Below, piece by piece: positions 33,796 through 42,757 of a DNA stretch of 64,000 nt. The notes under the pieces are model-generated. The model was not told where the DNA came from. It searched no databases and saw only the letters and a program-made list of their open reading frames with translations. Source of the DNA: Cerina litoralis (lineage in GTDB: Bacteria; Bacteroidota; Bacteroidia; Flavobacteriales; Flavobacteriaceae); NCBI GenBank assembly GCA_022008415.1, contig JAIRBC010000002.1, forward strand, positions 62,001 to 126,000. The letters run 5' to 3'. Made by a program: the position numbers and the translations under genes. Position 1 is the stretch's first letter; every line of letters begins with the position of its first letter.

Positions 33796-34356
33796 TCATT
33801 CCGCTATTAGAGAATCTAAAAGCCCCCTTACCTTTTTATTGTCCCAATCGGCTATTCCTTTTTGGTTTACCCTAATATTCCCCAATTTATCAATAATGTA
33901 AGTAGCGGGAACCTGAGTGGTATCTATGGGAGATTTCTCTCCACCGATCCTATAGGTTACCGGAAAGTCGTAATCATTTTTTCGCATAAACTCTTCAACC
34001 GGGTACCGCTCCTCATTCGTAATGATATAAAAATCTATCTTTCCTTTGTACTCGTCCGTTAATTTTTGGATTCCCTTTAGCTCTGCAGCACTGGGCAGGA
34101 GCCAAGAAGCCCATAAATTGATAAAAACAACATCCCCTTTAGATCTTTCAAAATTGAAAATTTTCCCTTGGGCATCCCTTAATTTCCAGTCATAACCGGG
34201 GATTTGTTCGACTTCGGACCGTTGTTCCATTTCTGGCTCAAAGGTAAACAACCTGGTCAACCACACTTTACTCCAATATCCGATAGGGGTGATAAAAAAA
34301 GAAATCACAAATGCGATCAATAGAATATTAAGGCCGGTCTTTCTTTTGATTTTCAT
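33796..34356 (-). CDS. TlpA-like thioredoxin-fold protein lacking both catalytic cysteines
   Basis: A 186-residue paralogue of the neighbouring TlpA protein, with the same anchor (about 10-30) and fold (GYDWKLRDAQGKIFNFE, VPATYIIDKLGNIRV). At the active site it reads W-L86-L-P-S89 where its paralogue has W-C-P-P-C, so it cannot do thiol-disulfide exchange by the standard mechanism. The reading frame, signal anchor and cis-proline loop are intact, so it is not simply decaying. It could act as a chaperone, scaffold or decoy for periplasmic partners. Upstream (36736 side) it is separated from aconitase by a terminator, so it probably has its own promoter. Confidence 0.82.
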   Translation of the reverse strand: MKIKRKTGLNILLIAFVISFFITPIGYWSKVWLTRLFTFEPEMEQRSEVEQIPGYDWKLRDAQGKIFNFERSKGDVVFINLWASWLLPSAAELKGIQKLTDEYKGKIDFYIITNEERYPVEEFMRKNDYDFPVTYRIGGEKSPIDTTQVPATYIIDKLGNIRVNQKGIADWDNKKVRGLLDSLIAE

Positions 34357-34380
34357 CGTAATCGGGGTTTCCCCAAAGCT

Positions 34381-34409
34381 AAAAAACTCCTGAGGAAAAT
34401 CAGGAGTTT
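34381..34409 (-). terminator. Intrinsic terminator after aconitase
   Basis: AAACTCCTGA (34384-34393) pairs perfectly with TCAGGAGTTT (34400-34409) around GGAAAA. On the minus strand a run of six T follows. It lies about 50 bases beyond the aconitase stop. Confidence 0.85.
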
Positions 34410-34459
34410 ATTTTAAATAACAACTATCAGGACATCATAAACAGACCATCCATCAAGAT

Positions 34460-36736
34460 CTAAGCATGTTGGGCCGCATTCTCCTTCTTGATTACGTTCA
34501 AGGCAGAACCCTCATTGAACCATTCTATTTGGGATTGATTATAGGTATGGTTCACCATTATTGTATTCTTGCTGCCATCGGCATGTACTACTTCTAAGGT
34601 CAATTGTTTGTCCGGTGAAAAATCGGCTATGTCTATAAAGTTAAAGGTATCATCCTCTTGTATAAGGTCATAATCGGCCTCATTGGCAAATGTCAATCCC
34701 AACATCCCCTGTTTTTTAAGGTTGGTTTCGTGAATTCGGGCGAAAGATTTCACCAACACGGCAGCTACCCCCAAATGTCTCGGTTGCATGGCGGCATGTT
34801 CCCGGGAAGAACCTTCCCCATAGTTGTGATCGCCAACAACAATGGTCTTGATACCCGCTGCCTTATAGGCGCGTTGGGCATCCGGGACCCCCATATATTC
34901 CCCGTTCAACTGATTCTTAACAAAATTGGTCTTCTTATTAAATGCATTAACGGCCCCGATCAAGGTGTTGTTTGCAATATTGTCCAAATGGCCACGGTAA
35001 CGCAACCAGGGTCCTGCCATAGAGATATGGTCCGTAGTACACTTGCCGAATGCTTTGATCAAAAGCTTTACCCCTTGTAATGAAGCTGGAGTAATGGGAG
35101 TAAAGGGATCCAACAATTGTAACCTTTCGGACTTTGGATCTACCTTTACGGAAACGGAAGAACCGTCTTCCTTCGGAGCCAGGTAACCGGCGTCCTCCAC
35201 TTCGAAACCTTTGGGCGGAAGCTCTATGCCCAATGGCTCATCTAGCCTTACTTCTTCCCCGTTCTCATTGATCAGGGTATCGTTCATCGGATCAAAATCC
35301 AGCCTTCCTGAAATTGCTATAGCGGCCACCATTTCCGGGGAACCTACAAAAGCATGTGTATTTGGATTCCCATCCGCCCTTTTGGAAAAGTTTCGGTTAA
35401 ACGAATGTACGATCGTATTCTTTTCATCCCCTTTTAAGTCGCTCCTATCCCATTGACCGATACACGGCCCGCAGGCATTGGTAAACACCGTTGCCCCCAA
35501 ATCCTCAAAAATTTGGAGTAGGCCGTCCCTCTCGGCGGTAAACCGTATCTGTTCCGAACCCGGATTTATTCCAAAATCGGATTTAGGCTTTATGTTTTTA
35601 TCGACCGCCTGTTTCGCAATGGAAGCCGCACGGGTAAGATCTTCATAGGAAGAATTGGTACAAGATCCGATCAACCCCCAATCTACTTTTAATGGCCATT
35701 CATTCTTCTTGGCCTTTGGTCCCAATTCGCCAACTGGGGTCGCCAAATCAGGGGTAAAGGGTCCATTGAGATGCGGTCTCAGTTCGTTGAGATCGATTTC
35801 TATCAGTTCATCAAAATATTTTTCAGGATTGGCATAAACCTCTGGATCGGCCGTTAGATAGTCCCTTACGTTATTTGCCGCATCTGCCACATCGCTCCTT
35901 TCCGTTGCCCGTAAATAGCGCTCCATGGAATCGTCATATCCAAAAGTAGAAGTTGTGGCACCAACTTCGGCACCCATATTACAAATAGTACCTTTACCGG
36001 TACAGGAAAGGTTTTTGGCACCTTCCCCAAAATATTCGATAATGGCACCCGTTCCTCCTTTCACGGTCAGAATACCGGCCACTTTCAAAATAACATCCTT
36101 GGCCGAAGTCCAACCCGATATTTTTCCGGTCAATTTTACGCCGATCAATTTAGGGAGCTTTAATTCCCACGCCATCCCTGCCATAACATCCACGGCATCT
36201 GCACCACCAACACCAATGGCAACCATTCCCAAACCACCCGCGTTGACCGTATGGGAATCGGTCCCGATCATCATTCCACCTGGGAACGCATAATTTTCCA
36301 ACACCACTTGGTGAATAATCCCAGCCCCCGGTTTCCAAAACCCGATCCCGTATTTATTAGAAACCGATTCCAAAAAATTAAATACCTCTGCACTGGAAGT
36401 GTTTGCCGCCCTCAAATCGGCGACCGCCCCGCTTTTTGCCTGGATCAAGTGATCACAGTGTACCGTTGTGGGCACAGCCACTTTGGCCTTTCCGGCCTGC
36501 ATAAACTGCAACAATGCCATCTGTGCGGTAGCATCCTGACAGGCGATACGATCGGGCGCAAAATCTACATAATCCTTGCCCCTTACAAATGCCTTGGTAG
36601 GCATCCCGTCCCACAAATGGGAATACAAAATCTTTTCGGATAACGTAAGTGGCTTGCCTACAATTTCACGGGCCTTATCAACCCGTTTGGCCATCTGGGC
36701 ATAAGCCCCTTTAATCATATCTATATCAAATGCCAT
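34460..36736 (-). CDS. Aconitate hydratase
   Basis: A 758-residue aconitase of the mitochondrial-like type. The [4Fe-4S] cysteines sit in [10 protein letters not shown] and [12 protein letters not shown]; the C-terminal swivel domain holds [21 protein letters not shown]. It interconverts citrate and isocitrate in the TCA cycle in the cytoplasm. It is transcribed alone: a terminator lies downstream and 285 bases separate it from the convergent-side moxR gene. Domain order and length are normal. I did not assign acnA or acnB because the flavobacterial enzyme is neither the E. coli AcnA nor the AcnB form in sequence layout. Confidence 0.95.
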   Translation of the reverse strand: MAFDIDMIKGAYAQMAKRVDKAREIVGKPLTLSEKILYSHLWDGMPTKAFVRGKDYVDFAPDRIACQDATAQMALLQFMQAGKAKVAVPTTVHCDHLIQAKSGAVADLRAANTSSAEVFNFLESVSNKYGIGFWKPGAGIIHQVVLENYAFPGGMMIGTDSHTVNAGGLGMVAIGVGGADAVDVMAGMAWELKLPKLIGVKLTGKISGWTSAKDVILKVAGILTVKGGTGAIIEYFGEGAKNLSCTGKGTICNMGAEVGATTSTFGYDDSMERYLRATERSDVADAANNVRDYLTADPEVYANPEKYFDELIEIDLNELRPHLNGPFTPDLATPVGELGPKAKKNEWPLKVDWGLIGSCTNSSYEDLTRAASIAKQAVDKNIKPKSDFGINPGSEQIRFTAERDGLLQIFEDLGATVFTNACGPCIGQWDRSDLKGDEKNTIVHSFNRNFSKRADGNPNTHAFVGSPEMVAAIAISGRLDFDPMNDTLINENGEEVRLDEPLGIELPPKGFEVEDAGYLAPKEDGSSVSVKVDPKSERLQLLDPFTPITPASLQGVKLLIKAFGKCTTDHISMAGPWLRYRGHLDNIANNTLIGAVNAFNKKTNFVKNQLNGEYMGVPDAQRAYKAAGIKTIVVGDHNYGEGSSREHAAMQPRHLGVAAVLVKSFARIHETNLKKQGMLGLTFANEADYDLIQEDDTFNFIDIADFSPDKQLTLEVVHADGSKNTIMVNHTYNQSQIEWFNEGSALNVIKKENAAQHA

Positions 36737-37021
36737 GCTGATGTATATTTCGTTTGAAAGTTGATTTGAAATTTTACGAAATTACTAAAAACGGTGGCGA
36801 TATTGAAATTTTTAAACGATGATTCCTCCCATTTTCACGAATTATCAAATAGCCTATGCAAGTTTTGGAAATCAGGTCAATTTGTTAAGAGAAAACAGTG
36901 GGATTGGTAATGGCCCATTCGCTGATCGTTGTACCCCATGCGCTTTTTTACGAATAGCGTTTAGCGCAAAGCGTTTGGCATTTGCAACTTCGACCTTTAA
37001 AAAACACGAGGATAAAAAAGG
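36737..37021. other. Noncoding spacer upstream of aconitase
   Basis: 285 bases. GCGTTTAGC at about 36957 recurs as GCGTTTGGC shortly after. No gene or strong promoter is recognised; a TAATTTCG near 36780 (minus strand) is a weak match to a -7 box. Confidence 0.35.
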
Positions 37022-37975
37022 CTACAACAAGTTCCGGATAATATCCTCTTCGGATATCCCTTCGGCCTCTGCCTTGTAGTTCTTAATGATTCTATGTCTC
37101 AGAATACCCATTGCCACGGCCTTAACATCTTCGATATCTGGCGAATATTTACCTTGGACGGCTGCGTGGGCCTTAGCGCCCAAAATTAGATTTTGGGAGG
37201 CCCTGGGGCCTGCTCCCCAATCCAAGTATTGTTTTACAAAATCGGTGGCCGTTTCTTGTACCGGACGGGTACTGTTCACCAGTTGTACCGCGTATGCAAC
37301 GACGTTCTCCGGTACCGGAATACGTCGGACCAGGTGCTGAACATCGACAATTTCCTGTGCATTGAACAATGCGTTTACCTCAATACTGATATCGGCAGTC
37401 GTAGTCTTTACTACTTGTATTTCCTCGTCAATTGAAGGATATTTCAATTCTATGGCAAACATAAAGCGATCCAGTTGGGCTTCCGGCAAGGGATAGGTAC
37501 CTTCTTGTTCTATGGGGTTCTGAGTAGCGAGGACAAAATAGGGTAGGTTTAATTTGTACCGATTCCCCGCTATGGTCACTGCCCGTTCCTGCATTGCCTC
37601 CAAGAGTGCTGCTTGGGTTTTGGGAGGGGTACGGTTGATCTCGTCCGCCAGGATGATATTGGCAAACACGGGGCCTTTAATAAACTTGAAGTTTCTGTTT
37701 TGATCCAACACCTCGCTGCCCAAAATATCGCTTGGCATCAGGTCTGGGGTGAATTGGATTCGCTTAAAATCGAGGCCCAAGATTTGGGCAATGGTATTGA
37801 CCATTAACGTTTTGGCGAGTCCGGGCACTCCAACTAGCAAGGAATGTCCCCCGGTATAAATAGATAAAAGAATCTGTTCGATCACTTCATCCTGCCCGAT
37901 GATCACCTTCGCAATCTCCCTTTTTAAGGCACCGTGTTTTTCAACCAAATTCGCAATGGCGGCAACATCAGACAT
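37022..37975 (-). CDS. MoxR-family AAA+ ATPase
   Basis: A 317-residue AAA+ ATPase of the MoxR family. Walker A is GVPGLAKT, Walker B is NIILADEINR, and the sensor and arginine-finger regions follow (LATQNPIEQEGTYPLPEAQLDRF is diagnostic). MoxR proteins act as chaperones with von Willebrand-factor-domain partners, often in envelope or stress pathways; here no VWA gene is adjacent. Instead it follows a PpiC/SurA gene by 5 bases, so the two periplasm-related chaperones may be expressed together. Length is normal. Confidence 0.92.
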   Translation of the reverse strand: MSDVAAIANLVEKHGALKREIAKVIIGQDEVIEQILLSIYTGGHSLLVGVPGLAKTLMVNTIAQILGLDFKRIQFTPDLMPSDILGSEVLDQNRNFKFIKGPVFANIILADEINRTPPKTQAALLEAMQERAVTIAGNRYKLNLPYFVLATQNPIEQEGTYPLPEAQLDRFMFAIELKYPSIDEEIQVVKTTTADISIEVNALFNAQEIVDVQHLVRRIPVPENVVAYAVQLVNSTRPVQETATDFVKQYLDWGAGPRASQNLILGAKAHAAVQGKYSPDIEDVKAVAMGILRHRIIKNYKAEAEGISEEDIIRNLL

Positions 37976-37980
37976 ATAAA

Positions 37981-39441
37981 CTACTCCTTTACCCAGTTAT
38001 TCGCAAAATTACAGTCCCTGTTCTCGGCATTTACTGTGATATAGGTGTCCTCGATATGATCCTTCATCCATTTTTTAATAGTATTGAACTGCTTTTCGCG
38101 CAGCGCCAACTCCTGTATTTTAAGGTAGTCCTTAGAAAAATCGGCCACGTGTTCGTCGTACCGATTGGTCACCTTCATAATCTTGTATTTTGGGGAACCG
38201 CCCCTTGGATCCTCTTCTAAAATAGGTTGGGAAATTTCATTGTCCTTCAAATTCCGGACCTGATTGTAGAGGGTGGGGTCCATCTTGGTAAGCTCAAAAC
38301 GGGAGTCGAAATTGGTGGGATTCCTTAGCAGGCCACCGTCAAATTTGGTCTCCTTTTCATCCGAAAAGTTCAAGGCCGCCTGCGCAAATGTAAATTTACC
38401 ATCTATAATTCCTTGACGGATACTGTCTAGTTCCTTTCGGGCATTATCCAGGACCTTTTGGGATATCTCGGGTTGGATAAGGATGTGCCTAATATCCCGT
38501 TCCTGACCCCTTATTTTTTCGCAATAAATGATGTGATAGCCAAAATCTGTTTCAAATGGTTCGGATATCTCTCCTTGCTGTAGGCTATAGGCCACGTCCA
38601 TAAACTCTTTGGCAAAACCGGTTTGCTTGGTGATACTGTAGGCTCCCCCATTGGATTTTGACCCGGGATCTTGGGAATACAATATAGCCTTAACACTAAA
38701 ACTGGCGTTGTTATCCTCTATATCGGCCTTGATCGTATTAAGCTTGTCTATCGCTTTCTGCTTTTCGGCCGCAGTCGGCTGTGGCGATTTCACGATCTGT
38801 GCAATCTCCATCTCGGCACCAAAAACGGGGCGTTCGTCCTCCGGGATCTTTTTGAAAAACTGCCGTACCTCCTCAGGGGTTACTTCTATGCCCTCAACAA
38901 TTTTCTGTTGCATTTTTTCGGAGAGCATGCGCAATTTGTTGATCTTATAAAGTTCTTCCCTAAAACTCGCCTCGTCTTCCTTATGGTAAAAACGCAAAAG
39001 CTTGTCCATTGAGCCAATCTGGGCGACCAATGATTGTATCTGCCTATCGCTAGTGGCGTTTACCTCATCATCGGAAACCAGGATGCTGTCCTGTACGGCT
39101 TGGTGCGCATAGAGACGATCCTCCATCAATTTTCCCAACAGGCTACAACGGGTCACGTCTTGCGTAGAGGCCCCTTGGTTTCGCAGATCGATAAGGGTCT
39201 TGTCTATATCCGAATCCAAGATTACATAATCGCCCACAACGGCGGCCACTCCGTCTAGTTTTATTTTTTTAAAATCGTTTACGGTATCCTTATCTGTCTC
39301 CATCGCCATAGCTGTTACGGGCTCATGGAGTTCCATTTGTGAATCGGGAATGGAATCCGTCACTTGAGAAAACCCAAGTCCAGATATAAGCATAAGGGAA
39401 AGAAATGCAATTTTATTATTTATTGTTATCTCACTTGTCAT
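37981..39441 (-). CDS. SurA-like peptidyl-prolyl isomerase with two PpiC domains
   Basis: A 486-residue periplasmic chaperone. A signal sequence (KIAFLSLMLISGLGFSQ), an N-terminal helical SurA domain (about 60-190) and two parvulin domains follow (about 205-310 and 315-420; KSNGGAYSITKQTGFAKEFMDVAYSLQQGEISEPFETDFGYHIIYCE). It helps fold outer-membrane beta barrels. I chose the ATG at 39441; the in-frame TTG at 39450 adds three residues. The start overlaps the end of the upstream PpiC-like gene by 11 bases, so translation is coupled, and moxR follows 5 bases after the stop. Confidence 0.9.
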   Translation of the reverse strand: MTSEITINNKIAFLSLMLISGLGFSQVTDSIPDSQMELHEPVTAMAMETDKDTVNDFKKIKLDGVAAVVGDYVILDSDIDKTLIDLRNQGASTQDVTRCSLLGKLMEDRLYAHQAVQDSILVSDDEVNATSDRQIQSLVAQIGSMDKLLRFYHKEDEASFREELYKINKLRMLSEKMQQKIVEGIEVTPEEVRQFFKKIPEDERPVFGAEMEIAQIVKSPQPTAAEKQKAIDKLNTIKADIEDNNASFSVKAILYSQDPGSKSNGGAYSITKQTGFAKEFMDVAYSLQQGEISEPFETDFGYHIIYCEKIRGQERDIRHILIQPEISQKVLDNARKELDSIRQGIIDGKFTFAQAALNFSDEKETKFDGGLLRNPTNFDSRFELTKMDPTLYNQVRNLKDNEISQPILEEDPRGGSPKYKIMKVTNRYDEHVADFSKDYLKIQELALREKQFNTIKKWMKDHIEDTYITVNAENRDCNFANNWVKE

Positions 39442-40318
39442 AAACTTCAAATTCTTTGTTCTTTATAGCCTCATCGATTATTTCTACCTCCAATTTTCTT
39501 GAATAATCAATCCTTCTCCTATTCAGGAGCACCTGTCTAATTTCCGGTTTTATATAGGAAAGCGGGGTTTCGTCGTTCACTTGCAGTAGATTGGTAACGT
39601 GCCCCAAATATACCCCTATTGAATCCTGCAATTCAAAAAATTGTGATTTTTTTAAGTATTTGTGCTGATTTTCAACGGTCAAGGGCGGGATTTCCGAAAT
39701 AAGACGGGATACCGGCACCCAAATAGAATCGTTAAAATTAACTTTTCTAAACTGCACACCGATAGAATCCAAATAAACAATATCATCCTTGTTGAACCTC
39801 TTTAATTTTTGAATAACTGTCTTTTTGTCCAAAAATTGGGACGGGAGTTCAATATAGCGAAGTTGAACCAATTCTTCCTTCAGCTTAAAATTCTCCTTTT
39901 CTTGATCGTAAAAGGTTTTCAGGTCGGTATCGGAAATAGCGGTGTCCAACGCCTGTTTGACCAAGGCCTCTTTATAGGCGCGGGTATACAAATCCGTCCG
40001 ATAGTCCGATACAAGCTTATCGAATTCTGCCAATTTTTCTTCGGGCAAATTAATCTTGGCCTTGGAGAGCAATAATTGTTTTGTCGCCCAGTCGTTGATA
40101 TAATTGGTTACGAAGGAGGCACTATCCTCCTTAGTCATATTACCGACCAAGAGCCGTGCTACATCCTCCTTGTATAGATACGCTTCGTCTACCCGGGCCA
40201 AAGGCACTTTTTCCTCCGCTTTCTTCCACCGAAAATTACAGGAAGCGGCTAGGATGACAAAAATATAAGCTGCCAAGACCACCGTTATAACCGAAAATTT
40301 TCTCTTTGACAAAAACAT
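39431..40318 (-). CDS. PpiC/SurA-like periplasmic lipoprotein
   Basis: A 295-residue lipoprotein (lipobox near VILAASC) with a helical SurA-N-like organisation and a degenerate parvulin part; short DLKTFYDQEKENFKLKEELVQLRYIELP blocks are recognisable. It is likely a holdase or isomerase partner of the following SurA protein, into whose start it runs by 11 bases. The ATG at 40318 is chosen. The promoter -7 box ends only four bases before it, so the transcript is nearly leaderless; an earlier in-frame start at 40342 would lie upstream of the promoter. Orthologues occur next to SurA in many flavobacteria (recollection, not checked). Confidence 0.78.
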   Translation of the reverse strand: MFLSKRKFSVITVVLAAYIFVILAASCNFRWKKAEEKVPLARVDEAYLYKEDVARLLVGNMTKEDSASFVTNYINDWATKQLLLSKAKINLPEEKLAEFDKLVSDYRTDLYTRAYKEALVKQALDTAISDTDLKTFYDQEKENFKLKEELVQLRYIELPSQFLDKKTVIQKLKRFNKDDIVYLDSIGVQFRKVNFNDSIWVPVSRLISEIPPLTVENQHKYLKKSQFFELQDSIGVYLGHVTNLLQVNDETPLSYIKPEIRQVLLNRRRIDYSRKLEVEIIDEAIKNKEFEVYDK

Positions 40319-40322
40319 CGTG

Positions 40323-40352
40323 CAAAAATACGAATTAAGCAACGTTGTGCAA
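40323..40352 (-). promoter_or_regulatory. Promoter of the PpiC-like lipoprotein/SurA/moxR operon
   Basis: On the minus strand TTG (40352-40350), a 19-base spacer and TATTTTTG (40330-40323) match the Bacteroidetes consensus. The expected start is at or within a few bases of the ATG at 40318. Confidence 0.75.
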
Positions 40353-40454
40353 GTTCCCCTTTTCTAGCAAAAATCAACTACTTTTAACTAATTTTTAAAA
40401 GTGCCAATCAAAAATATGGTTGGTGGGCCCAGTAAAGAACCTATTTCTTAATTT

Positions 40455-40697
40455 ATGAAGGAAAGAAAAATAAAACTGATTTGGGACCTAAGGGGTCCGG
40501 ACGCCTCCAAAACTGCGGAACATCATGCGATACACTTAAAGGAATACGTAGTTTCGGAAAATCTCACCGAAAAAATTACAGGGTATCAAACCCTAAGTCC
40601 CATGCACAGCATCGCTTTTCTTGTAGTTAGTGAAGCGGAAATGATTTCTGTACGGGATATCCTAAAACCGCATCGGGGGGAATTCTATGAGGAATAA
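40455..40697 (+). CDS. Small conserved-looking protein of unknown function
   Basis: An 80-residue cytoplasmic protein (no signal or membrane segment) that reads as a compact alpha/beta fold: KIKLIWDLRGPDA, then a His-rich helix (AEHHAIHLKEYVV) and SIAFLVVSEAEMISVRDILKPHRGEF. I do not recognise the family. It lies divergent from the PpiC-like operon, with ordinary codon use and a conventional ATG. Small proteins with this start (KxxLIWDFRG) are common in flavobacterial genomes as far as I recall, but the function is unassigned. Confidence 0.65.
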   Translation: MKERKIKLIWDLRGPDASKTAEHHAIHLKEYVVSENLTEKITGYQTLSPMHSIAFLVVSEAEMISVRDILKPHRGEFYEE

Positions 40698-40913
40698 AAA
40701 AGTCTGCGTATTCATAAATTCCAAATTTAGAATTTGGAGACCACAAGTCCAAATGATTCATGGAAGAGAGCAACCGCACGGAATTTACTTTTCATTTTGT
40801 CTTGCTGTAGGTATTGCTCCTTCCCACTAAGAATCCAAGTTTCTAAACCTTACCTTTTCCCTATACACCCGAAGTTTCGGGAGTAAATTTAATTCAGTAG
40901 CTAGGGTTATGCA

Positions 40914-40937
40914 CAACCCCCCAAAGATTAGGGGTTG
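40914..40937. repeat. Perfect 7-bp hairpin in intergenic region
   Basis: CAACCCC (40914-40920) pairs with GGGGTTG (40931-40937) over a 10-base loop. A second palindrome, CCCGAAGTTTCGGG, lies about 50 bases to the left. Neither is followed by a U-tract in the plus direction; they may be transcript ends or REP-like units. Confidence 0.4.
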
Positions 40938-40996
40938 CCTTGGGAAAAGAAAAAAATAAATTTCCCAAAATTTCGGATTTTTATCTGAAACGGGTT

Positions 40997-41004
40997 TAGC
41001 TTTG
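40997..41004 (+). promoter_or_regulatory. Candidate -7 element of the 62-residue membrane protein gene
   Basis: TAGCTTTG matches TAnnTTTG and lies 15 bases before the ATG at 41020. It also argues against the TTG at 41002, which lies inside the box. Confidence 0.5.
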
Positions 41005-41019
41005 CGTAAAAATAGAAAT

Positions 41020-41208
41020 ATGTTCAGTAAGGGACAATTAATTTTTGCGGGTCTTTTTGCAATTGCTTTTGCGGTGGTCATCTTTCTGTCGTATAAAAAA
41101 GACAAGAAACTGCACTTAAAAAACTACAAAGGTGTTAAATGGGTGGGCCTAACGTTCATTATATTTGTTATTATCCTATTCATTATTAGGACCTTGCTTA
41201 AAAATTAA
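41020..41208 (+). CDS. Small two-helix membrane protein
   Basis: A 62-residue protein with two hydrophobic helices (about 5-22 and 40-58) separated by a basic loop (YKKDKKLHLKNYKGVKW). No family is recognised. It has its own -7 element and an ATG start, which supports it being a real gene despite its size. The next three genes on this strand are another tiny membrane protein and a fluoride channel. Confidence 0.6.
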   Translation: MFSKGQLIFAGLFAIAFAVVIFLSYKKDKKLHLKNYKGVKWVGLTFIIFVIILFIIRTLLKN

Positions 41209-41324
41209 GAAATTAATTGCCATTACCCAAAAAAATGGGGGTCTTCCCATAATTCCGTCATCTTTATCCATTATATATAAGAAAAGGCGTACTTTTGCGT
41301 TGTAGTATCAAACATTTTCGACCA

Positions 41325-41504
41325 ATGACAACTTTTTTTGCGATTTTATTTATTTTAATTGCCATCAATGTACTACTGTTATTATTTAGTGTAAACCGTT
41401 CGACTCCAAAATTAAAGAAGTCCCATCCGAAGGTCTCAACATCATCGGTTACCAAAATTTACCCCATAGATTTAGTTGCCTCGAATTACAAAAAAGCTAT
41501 ATAG
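41325..41504 (+). CDS. Small single-helix membrane protein
   Basis: A 59-residue protein with one N-terminal membrane helix (about 2-22) and a basic, Ser/Lys-rich tail. The start ATG at 41325 is preferred over an in-frame TTG at 41295, which lies in a TACTTTTG (41290-41297) -7 box. No family is recognised. It ends 23 bases before crcB and may share its transcript. Confidence 0.55.
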   Translation: MTTFFAILFILIAINVLLLLFSVNRSTPKLKKSHPKVSTSSVTKIYPIDLVASNYKKAI

Positions 41505-41527
41505 AGACCGTTTTGTACTTTTAACCC

Positions 41528-41899
41528 ATGAAACAAATAGCACTTGTCTTTGTCAGTGGTGGATTGGGCAGTGCTTTACGTTTTTATATCAGTAAAACTT
41601 TCAACGATTACTTTCCTAATTTTTTCTTGGGCACCTTTATCGTCAATATTTTGGGATGCTTGTTAATAGGCCTTATCCTTGGCATTTCTTTTAAACACAA
41701 CTATCTTTCCCAAAACCAAACGTTGTTGTTGGCAACCGGCTTTTGCGGCGGATTTACCACATTTTCTTCTTTTGCATTCGAGAATCACACCCTACTAAAA
41801 CTAGGGGAGTATTACGGATTTGCGATTTACCTGGGATCGAGCATTTTATTGGGAATTGCCGCCGTGGCTTTTGGCCTTTGGATTTCCAAAATGATCTAG
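41528..41899 (+). CDS. crcB: Fluoride ion channel CrcB/Fluc
   Basis: A 123-residue protein with four membrane helices. The diagnostic GFCGGFTTFSSFAFE block with its two conserved phenylalanines and the asparagine-bearing FLGTFIVNILGCLL are present. Fluc proteins form antiparallel dimers that expel fluoride across the inner membrane. A single gene (not a crcB1/crcB2 pair) suffices as a dual-topology homodimer. No fluoride riboswitch is evident in the 24-base space upstream, since the gene follows a small membrane protein closely. Confidence 0.92.
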   Translation: MKQIALVFVSGGLGSALRFYISKTFNDYFPNFFLGTFIVNILGCLLIGLILGISFKHNYLSQNQTLLLATGFCGGFTTFSSFAFENHTLLKLGEYYGFAIYLGSSILLGIAAVAFGLWISKMI

Positions 41900-42087
41900 A
41901 GATCGGAACCTTTTACATCTCGCATACCGCCATGGGCCACGCGCTCAATCCTTAGATGTTGTCCCCGAGCATCTAAAAATCGGGACCCAAACTAACCACT
42001 AGGCCCACAAACTAAATACTCCGCAATTTCGAATTCAACTTCAGATTAAACCCACAAACTCTCCGGTTTATTAATCAAACTATTTAC

Positions 42088-42266
42088 ACCCCCTCAAAAA
42101 AAGGGGTTATGCGATCCATTTCTTTAATTATTTCCATCCTGACCCCCGTATTTTTCAAAATTAGATTATAAATATTTATATTTTATTATGATATACCCAT
42201 ATTTTAATAGGGGTAAAAATATTATATTAATAAAAATTAGACATTCACCCCTATTTTTTATGGGGG
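42088..42266. promoter_or_regulatory. Three similar 20-bp palindromes upstream of glnK-amtB
   Basis: ACCCC-N10-GGGGT with AT-rich centre occurs at 42088-42107 (perfect), 42195-42214 (one mismatched pair) and 42247-42266 (last base G). A half-site ACCCC is at 42142-42146. They lie within the 488-base region before glnK and there is no other nearby gene start. Candidate binding sites of a nitrogen-responsive regulator; the factor is unknown. Confidence 0.6.
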
Positions 42267-42387
42267 CCAACTTCATTTTACCATACTTTTATCAAATAAC
42301 CAATAAATCGAATATGGGTAGAGCGAAGAGGAATTGAAGCAATTCCGTCGCAAATCTATAGGATGATCATTAATCAAATAAAGGAAC

Positions 42388-42726
42388 ATGAAAAAAATTG
42401 AGGCAATTATCAGGAAATCAAAATTTGACGAAGTTAAAACGGCTTTACACAAAATTGAGGTGAATTTCTTCAGCTATTGGGATGTTACCGGGGTCGGCAA
42501 CGAAAAAGAGGGCCATGTCTATCGGGGTATCTCGTACAGCACCTCGGATATCCAAAGAAGATACCTAGTAATCGTGGTATCGGACGAGTTTTTGGATCGG
42601 ACGCTGGAGGCCATTTTCAACGCGGCCCAGACAGGCAATGTAGGCGACGGTAAAATTTTTGTCTCGGACATGCTCAACGCCTATCGCATTAGGACAAGGG
42701 AAAACGGACGAGCGGGAATCAACTAA
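42388..42726 (+). CDS. glnK: PII-family nitrogen regulatory protein
   Basis: A 112-residue PII protein: MKKIEAIIRKSKFDEVK at the start, the T-loop with EGHVYRGISY (Tyr corresponding to the uridylylated Tyr51), and the C-terminal GDGKIFV...IRTRENG nucleotide-binding part. PII trimers read ATP/ADP and 2-oxoglutarate and block AmtB. The T-loop base departs from the canonical GRQKGHTELYRGAEY: the conserved glutamine region reads GNEKEGH, so ligand binding may differ. AmtB follows 31 bases later, the usual glnK-amtB pair. Confidence 0.9.
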   Translation: MKKIEAIIRKSKFDEVKTALHKIEVNFFSYWDVTGVGNEKEGHVYRGISYSTSDIQRRYLVIVVSDEFLDRTLEAIFNAAQTGNVGDGKIFVSDMLNAYRIRTRENGRAGIN

Positions 42727-42757
42727 AAAAGAACAACCAACTAATAACTAACGTATT

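Noticed and set aside
36819-37079. 86-codon plus-strand frame upstream of aconitase
   Set aside because: Runs into the moxR gene on the other strand and shows no domain or promoter.
42080-42270. Sigma-54 promoter upstream of glnK
   Set aside because: No GG-N10-GC element of the -24/-12 type is found; the GGGG/CCCC pattern is palindromic instead.
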